From contig NZ_PGGK01000006.1 in NCBI RefSeq assembly GCF_004745425.1, positions 62,001-126,000 on the forward strand: 64,000 bases of DNA. The letters are read 5' to 3'. Of this stretch, positions 59,102-64,000 are shown in pieces. Made by a program: the position numbers and the translations under genes. The stretch's first letter is position 1; every line of letters begins with the position of its first letter. Source of the stretch: Methanolobus halotolerans. Its GTDB lineage: Archaea > Halobacteriota > Methanosarcinia > Methanosarcinales > Methanosarcinaceae. The notes under the pieces are model-generated. The model made no database searches. It saw nothing but the letters and a program-made list of their open reading frames with translations, and had not been told where the DNA came from.

Positions 59102-60970
59102 TTGCCCTTTGAGACCCCACTCGCCCTGGTAGCTCTTGCAAGTGTTATCCTCCTGGTAATACTCTACCTGCTGCGCCCGAAGCCACTAAGGGTGATGGTA
59201 CCCTCCCTCATGTTCCTGATGAAGATACAGGAAGAGAAAAAACGCTTCTACACATCCATCACAAAACTCATTAAGGACCCGCTGTTCCTTATTCAGTTGT
59301 TGGTGTTGATATTGCTTGCACTGGCAGCTGCAGCACCTTTTATCGAGACCCAGGAGCCACTGAGCGGAGAGCATACTGTCATAATTATAGATTCATCCGC
59401 AAGCATGCAGACCGAGGACCGCTTCGATGATGCGATCTCAAAGGCCGGGGACTACGTAAGCAAGACCAACAGCATCATACTTGCCCAGAACATCCCTGTT
59501 ACCATGCTTGAGAGCGGAGGTTCGGATGCAGCCTACCAGACACTCGATTCACTGGAGCCAAAGGCAACTGTTGCGGATATCTCAGCCGCCGTTTCGGCCG
59601 GAATGAGAATGCTCTCTGATGAAGGTGGCAGGATAGTAGTCATATCTGACTTTGCACACTGGGACGGAGATGACCCTGTCAATGCGAAAACCCTCGCACA
59701 GTCATATGGTCTTAATGTCGAGTATGTCATTGTTGGCAGGAGCACCGGGAATACAGGGATAATCCAGGGAGAGGTAGAGGCAGTCGACGGGACCTATACC
59801 TACACCGGTGTTGTAAAGAATTACAGGAACAGCAGGGAACTGGTGGAATTGGAGATCAGGAACGGGGAAACAGTCACCACCCAGAGTTTCAGTGTCCGGG
59901 GACGGTCCACACAGCAGTTCCGTGTGACAGATATTGGAAGAGGCATTACCGAAGTTACGATCAAAGGTTCTGACAGCCTCATGGCGGATAATACCGCTTA
60001 TATATCCATACCCAGGGTATCCGCAAAGGAAATGCTTGTGGTATCGGATGTAGAGAAACTTCCTTCCCTCACTGCCCTGTCACTTATGCCCAATGTCAGG
60101 ACGGGCCTGGTAGAAGGAGTGCCTGCTGACCTTTCAAAGTACAGTGTGGTTGTGATCGCAAACAAGGAAAGAGCACTCACGTCAGATGAGCTGGGAACGC
60201 TGAGAGGTTTCATTAATGGCGGTGGCGAGGCGGTCTTTATTGCAAGCGATGCCCTGTCAGGAGAAAATGCCGGAACCGATCTGCAGGCACTGCTACCTGT
60301 CAGAACCGGCGGAATGGTCGATACTGAAAGAGGAGCTACGCTTGAGGTCATACAGGATACAAGGTTAAGTGAAGATATCAAGTTCGCCGAGGTTGCGGTC
60401 TATAAATATCTCAACGCGACTGAAAGAAGAGGTGCCACCACGCTGGTAAGCACGACCGAAGGAGTACCGGTGCTTACCTACGGGACTATAAGTGATGGTA
60501 CAGTTGTTTACATGGGTTTAAATGATGCATTTGCAGAAGATGCCTGGAACAATTTCCATAATCTTCCGGAGTATCCTGTTTTCTGGTTCAAGCTTGCGGG
60601 CTGGCTTGGAGGCACCGGAAGCATTTCGGACTACAACTTAAAGACCGGTGCGATCTCCGCACTTGCACAGGTGCAGGATATTGAGACGCCCGGCGGGATA
60701 GATACAGTGAACAGAGTACACTATAACGAAGTCGGAGTCTACACCGTGGCAGGCAAACAGGTAGCTGTCAATCTCTACAACGACAGGGAGTCCGACACAA
60801 CTCTTGAAGGGTACGAACTTATCGAGCGCTCAGAAGCAAAGGGCGAACCCGGTATCGTGCGTGCGGACACCTATACAGCAAAAAATTACCTGGACACATA
60901 CATGATAATCATAGTTCTTCTGCTCGTCCTGCTTGAACTGTATATAATCAGAAAGCGTGGTGAGCTCTAA
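59102..60970 (+). CDS. BatA-like VWA membrane protein
   Basis: 622 residues from TTG 59102 (AGGAGG shortly upstream, inside the DUF58 end). TM helices at about 6-24 and 60-78, then a VWA domain with MIDAS DSSASM (about 98-103), then a GATase1-like/beta-sandwich region (LVVSDVEKLPSLTALSLMP; VFIASDALSGENAGTDLQALLPV). A final TM segment (about 602-618) ends IRKRGEL. It is oriented with the VWA domain outside the cell. Its stop overlaps the next start (TAATGG), so translation is coupled. Confidence 0.9.
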   Translation: MPFETPLALVALASVILLVILYLLRPKPLRVMVPSLMFLMKIQEEKKRFYTSITKLIKDPLFLIQLLVLILLALAAAAPFIETQEPLSGEHTVIIIDSSASMQTEDRFDDAISKAGDYVSKTNSIILAQNIPVTMLESGGSDAAYQTLDSLEPKATVADISAAVSAGMRMLSDEGGRIVVISDFAHWDGDDPVNAKTLAQSYGLNVEYVIVGRSTGNTGIIQGEVEAVDGTYTYTGVVKNYRNSRELVELEIRNGETVTTQSFSVRGRSTQQFRVTDIGRGITEVTIKGSDSLMADNTAYISIPRVSAKEMLVVSDVEKLPSLTALSLMPNVRTGLVEGVPADLSKYSVVVIANKERALTSDELGTLRGFINGGGEAVFIASDALSGENAGTDLQALLPVRTGGMVDTERGATLEVIQDTRLSEDIKFAEVAVYKYLNATERRGATTLVSTTEGVPVLTYGTISDGTVVYMGLNDAFAEDAWNNFHNLPEYPVFWFKLAGWLGGTGSISDYNLKTGAISALAQVQDIETPGGIDTVNRVHYNEVGVYTVAGKQVAVNLYNDRESDTTLEGYELIERSEAKGEPGIVRADTYTAKNYLDTYMIIIVLLLVLLELYIIRKRGEL

Positions 60971-63426
60971 TGGCAAGCATAAACCTGGAAGATCCCGAGA
61001 TGCTCTGGCTGATCATACCGACACTCATAGGCGGCATCTACCTCTTGAAGAAGGCCAGGAATAAGAGCCTGATAATATCAAGGATCATAGTTGTCATCCT
61101 GCTTGTGGCCGCACTGGCGTCCCCCTATACTTTGAGTGCAAGGGTGGACTCGGATGAGAATCCCGATATCGTCCTGATATCCGACGAAACTGCCAGCATG
61201 AAGCTGTTCAATGACGAGACTGCAACCAACCTCTACGAACATCTGACCGCCACCACCCCCACCACCCTGGTCCAGCTCACTGGAGAAAAGACCGCCCTCG
61301 GGGATGCCATAATGCAGTATTCGAGGGGAGATAACCAGATAGTCCTGGTAACCGACGGAAACAACAATCAGGGAGCTGAGCTTGAGGAAGCCCTGCAGTT
61401 TGCAGAGGATACGGGAACAACCGTCTACTATGTAGAACCGGAACTGGAAAAAAATGACCTGAACGTGCAGATCCAGGGAGATAAGACAGTCATCGTGGGC
61501 AACGAAAACCAGTTTGATATCCTGGTCACTCAGGCAGGCGATGAGAGTATCAGTTATAGTTATGAAATATACAGTGATGGAGAACTCATCAGGAGCGGTA
61601 ATGCCGTACAGAACGGACGCCAGAGATCAGTACCAGTAAGCAGGGTGAAATTCTCAACATTGGGGGAACACACACTGAGAGCCGTTATCACTCCTTCAGG
61701 TTCTGACAGTGACCCCATCAACAACGAGTTCTATAAGAGTGTTTATGCCATCCCGAAACCAAAGATACAGGCTATAGGTCTTGAAAGAAACTCTCCACTT
61801 GCTTATAATCTCTATAAGCTCTACGATGTCTCGACAACGGATGATTTTTCAGACCTCGATAGTACAAAGGCCATTGTTATAGACAATGTACATTCGAACT
61901 CCTTCTCCGGGACCGATGTAGAGGAACTAAAGGAATACCTCCGTGACGGACGTGGTATCGTGGTTGTTGGAGGGGAGCGCTCCTTCAACTTTGGAGGGTA
62001 TCTTGATTCAGAAATCGAGCAGCTACTACCTGTAATCTCTGAACCTACCAACTGGAAAGGAGGGCGAAATGTCGTACTGATGCTTGATATCTCCGAGAGT
62101 ACTGCAAATCACGGTACACTCGGAGATATTCTGGGGAACGCCATATATATCTTGGAAAATGAGAACCTCCGGGATGCATATGTAGGTGTTATAGCGTTTG
62201 GCAGCGAAGGCTTAGATGTTTCGAATGGCCTTGTCTATCTTGGAAGTACCTCCAATATGGATTATCTTAGAAATAATATAGAGACCCTGACGCCAACACC
62301 TACAAGCCAGACATCGCTCAACGAGGGCCTTCTGATAGCAGAAGAATGGCTGCAGACCGAGACCGGTGAACTTGATATCATCATCATATCAGACGGCGGG
62401 ATAGAGAGATCATATGACGAGAGCCTTGCGATTGCAGACGAGATACATGGGAATGGTGTGAACATGTACTACACACATATCCGGTCCAGCGCCCCCTCAC
62501 AGCTTGACGATTCAGGTGTTCACTATGCAGAAAAGCTGATGAATGAGATTGGAGGGACCTACTTCCACATAGACCAAGGAGAAAGGGCAAATATTATATT
62601 TGACGAACTACCAGAACCCACTGACAAGGATAACGACACCCAGTTGAGTTCCTATCCGCTCATAGAACTTAACCCCAAACACTTTATCACAAGCAATGTC
62701 GAGCTTGAAGGAAATATCACCGGGTTCAACGATGTCACCCCTAAGGCAGGCGCTGACAGACTGGTCATCACCAGCACCGGCAAGCCCGTGCTCACAACCT
62801 GGAGATACGGTCTTGGAAGGGTCGCTGCCCTTACAGCCGATAATGGACAGGGCGGAGAGGCCAGCTGGGCAACTTCTCTGTATTCCGGGAACAATTCTAA
62901 GATAATATCTTCCACCATGAACTGGGCAATCGGCAACCCCAGAGAGGAAACGGGTGCGGTAGTTGAAGCTCCTGACGGTTGGTACGGGACGCCTGTAGAG
63001 GTCGAGCTTACCATGTACGACGAGGGGCTCCCCATCCTGAAACTTGACGGTGAGGACGTACCAATTTCGCTTACAGGAAACAATGTCTATGAGGCTGCTG
63101 TGAGTCCGGACAGCATAGGCATGCATGACCTGTCAGGTTATCCCATTGCAGTAAACTATGCAATTGAATACCGTGATGTGGGTCTCAATGAAGACTTCCC
63201 GCGCCTGATCAAGCAGTATGGTGGAAAGATATACACAGAGGATAATGCACACTCCCTCCTGCTTTCGGATGCAAGGGAGAATTCCCATAAAGTGGTACGT
63301 GAGACCGTAAGCCAGAAGTTATACTTCCTGCTGGCAGCCCTTATCATCTTCCTTGGAGAGGTTATCCTCAGGAGAATTAAGGAGATACGGGAAATGAAAA
63401 AGATGCAGAGTCAGACACAGGCCTGA
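60970..63426 (+). CDS. BatB-like large VWA membrane protein
   Basis: 818 residues. TM helices at about 9-25 and 36-55, a first VWA-like domain with degenerate MIDAS (SDETASM), a CARDB-like domain, a GATase1-like segment (GIVVVGGERSFNFGGYLDSEIEQLLPV) and a second VWA domain with DISES MIDAS (about 371-376). A C-terminal TM (about 785-803) precedes a basic tail. It is the last gene of the operon that starts at 56255. With MoxR and DUF58 it should form a membrane complex acting on surface or cofactor-containing proteins. Confidence 0.9.
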   Translation: MASINLEDPEMLWLIIPTLIGGIYLLKKARNKSLIISRIIVVILLVAALASPYTLSARVDSDENPDIVLISDETASMKLFNDETATNLYEHLTATTPTTLVQLTGEKTALGDAIMQYSRGDNQIVLVTDGNNNQGAELEEALQFAEDTGTTVYYVEPELEKNDLNVQIQGDKTVIVGNENQFDILVTQAGDESISYSYEIYSDGELIRSGNAVQNGRQRSVPVSRVKFSTLGEHTLRAVITPSGSDSDPINNEFYKSVYAIPKPKIQAIGLERNSPLAYNLYKLYDVSTTDDFSDLDSTKAIVIDNVHSNSFSGTDVEELKEYLRDGRGIVVVGGERSFNFGGYLDSEIEQLLPVISEPTNWKGGRNVVLMLDISESTANHGTLGDILGNAIYILENENLRDAYVGVIAFGSEGLDVSNGLVYLGSTSNMDYLRNNIETLTPTPTSQTSLNEGLLIAEEWLQTETGELDIIIISDGGIERSYDESLAIADEIHGNGVNMYYTHIRSSAPSQLDDSGVHYAEKLMNEIGGTYFHIDQGERANIIFDELPEPTDKDNDTQLSSYPLIELNPKHFITSNVELEGNITGFNDVTPKAGADRLVITSTGKPVLTTWRYGLGRVAALTADNGQGGEASWATSLYSGNNSKIISSTMNWAIGNPREETGAVVEAPDGWYGTPVEVELTMYDEGLPILKLDGEDVPISLTGNNVYEAAVSPDSIGMHDLSGYPIAVNYAIEYRDVGLNEDFPRLIKQYGGKIYTEDNAHSLLLSDARENSHKVVRETVSQKLYFLLAALIIFLGEVILRRIKEIREMKKMQSQTQA

Positions 63427-63465
63427 TCTTTGCCTTTTTCATTTGCACTTACTCTGCGAGCGTAT

Positions 63466-64000
63466 CTAAACTGTATTGCTAAGTTGCATGTGCTTTTTTT
63501 GCAGGGCCCGCATGACTCTTTTTTTAGCACTTATCTTTTTCATCCGGTCAAGTCTGTCAAATTCCCCAAACTGGCTTTTGACTGAGTCGTGCTCCAGCAA
63601 AACAGAAACATCCCCAATTAGTTTCTTATATAGCAGATCCAGACCTTTCTGTGTTATACCTTTGCAGTTCTCGTCCAGAATGCCTTTTTGTATCATCTGC
63701 TTACAATGATAGTCAAAATAATCATTATTGTGTCCAAGGTACGCCAGCACATTTTTCTCGGATCCATAAACAAGATAGAACATAAACAGGATCCTCATCT
63801 GCCTGTCCTCAGCATTATTCAGTATACCATAGAGTGCAAGTACAACAGAACTATCACGGGATAAGAAAAAAATAGTTGCTCCGTCATATGTATGCATCAA
63901 CATTCCAAGGCCCGTGCCTTGTATTCTTTTGATCTCTGCAATCCTGATATGTCTTATATTCAGATAGTTCCACAAGTCTTCTGTTGTGACCAAGCCGCTC
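63466..64000 (-). CDS. Hypothetical protein, 5' end outside the window
   Basis: At least 178 residues, open to the right edge, so the start is not visible; a TTG at 63993 is the only in-window candidate. N-terminal LWNYLNIRHIRIAEIKRI, a middle containing LFMFYLVYGSEKNVLAYLGHNN, and a likely helix-turn-helix (CKQMIQKGILDENCKGITQKGLDLLYKKL) suggest a winged-helix type protein. The basic C-terminus (KKISAKKRVMRALQKKHMQ) fits nucleic-acid contact. Family not recognised. Converges with the VWA operon. Confidence 0.6.
   Translation of the reverse strand, partial: SGLVTTEDLWNYLNIRHIRIAEIKRIQGTGLGMLMHTYDGATIFFLSRDSSVVLALYGILNNAEDRQMRILFMFYLVYGSEKNVLAYLGHNNDYFDYHCKQMIQKGILDENCKGITQKGLDLLYKKLIGDVSVLLEHDSVKSQFGEFDRLDRMKKISAKKRVMRALQKKHMQLSNTV

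Overview
The window reads as chromosomal DNA of a methylotrophic methanogenic archaeon of the order Methanosarcinales. The evidence is a methylcobamide:CoM methyltransferase at the left edge, a FilR1-type methanogen regulator, a geranylgeranyl reductase for archaeal lipids, aTrm56, AMP phosphorylase, a single-domain KaiC-like ATPase, PGF-CTERM surface proteins and TATA-box promoters. I cannot name the genus from sequence alone; a Methanolobus/Methanomethylovorans-like organism would fit.

Layout. 0-5 kb: end of the methyltransferase gene, a K+ channel, hisG and thrC. 5-12.5 kb: accessory region with a seven-repeat propeller protein, an IS1-type remnant, a metallo-beta-lactamase/rhodanese protein, a predicted PGF-CTERM monoheme cytochrome c, a 39-residue zinc-ribbon protein, a FilR1-like regulator and two stretches of about 1.3 kb without protein genes. 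Those stretches hold a 15-bp tandem repeat, two promoter-associated hairpin elements and a tandem pair of structured elements with compensatory stem changes; these are the strongest candidates for something undescribed. 12.5-15 kb: an HxlR regulator divergent from an iron-sulfur flavoprotein with palindromes between them, then a purine-permease pseudogene with three frame lesions. 15-26 kb: two large beta-helix surface proteins (one fused to a papain-like protease), a sensor kinase/response regulator pair and a cytochrome b5-like protein. 26-36 kb: membrane proteins with HtpX, a large surface metalloprotease candidate, and a three-gene cassette (membrane-anchored protein, radical SAM enzyme, alpha/beta hydrolase). 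37-44 kb: hybrid kinase, tRNA-Ser, FKBP isomerase, Mrr-N/EVE-like protein, geranylgeranyl reductase, gamma-glutamylcyclotransferase-like protein, radical SAM enzyme, EngB and a DHH phosphoesterase. 44.8-49 kb: KaiC-like ATPase, small partner and two CARDB/BatD-like surface proteins in one transcription direction. 49-56 kb: NIF3, aTrm56, AMP phosphorylase, FKBP lipoprotein, a decayed IS605 tnpB end, guanine-deaminase-like enzyme, MscS channel and pheA. 56-63.5 kb: a five-gene operon (membrane protein, MoxR, DUF58 and two von Willebrand A proteins).

The recurrent theme is the cell envelope: secreted beta-helix and propeller proteins, PGF-CTERM anchored proteins, surface and membrane proteases, and a MoxR/VWA operon that may mature or insert membrane complexes. 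Signal transduction (two histidine kinases, a receiver, HxlR and FilR1 regulators) is also prominent. Sites for promoters and operators are read by eye and not tested.
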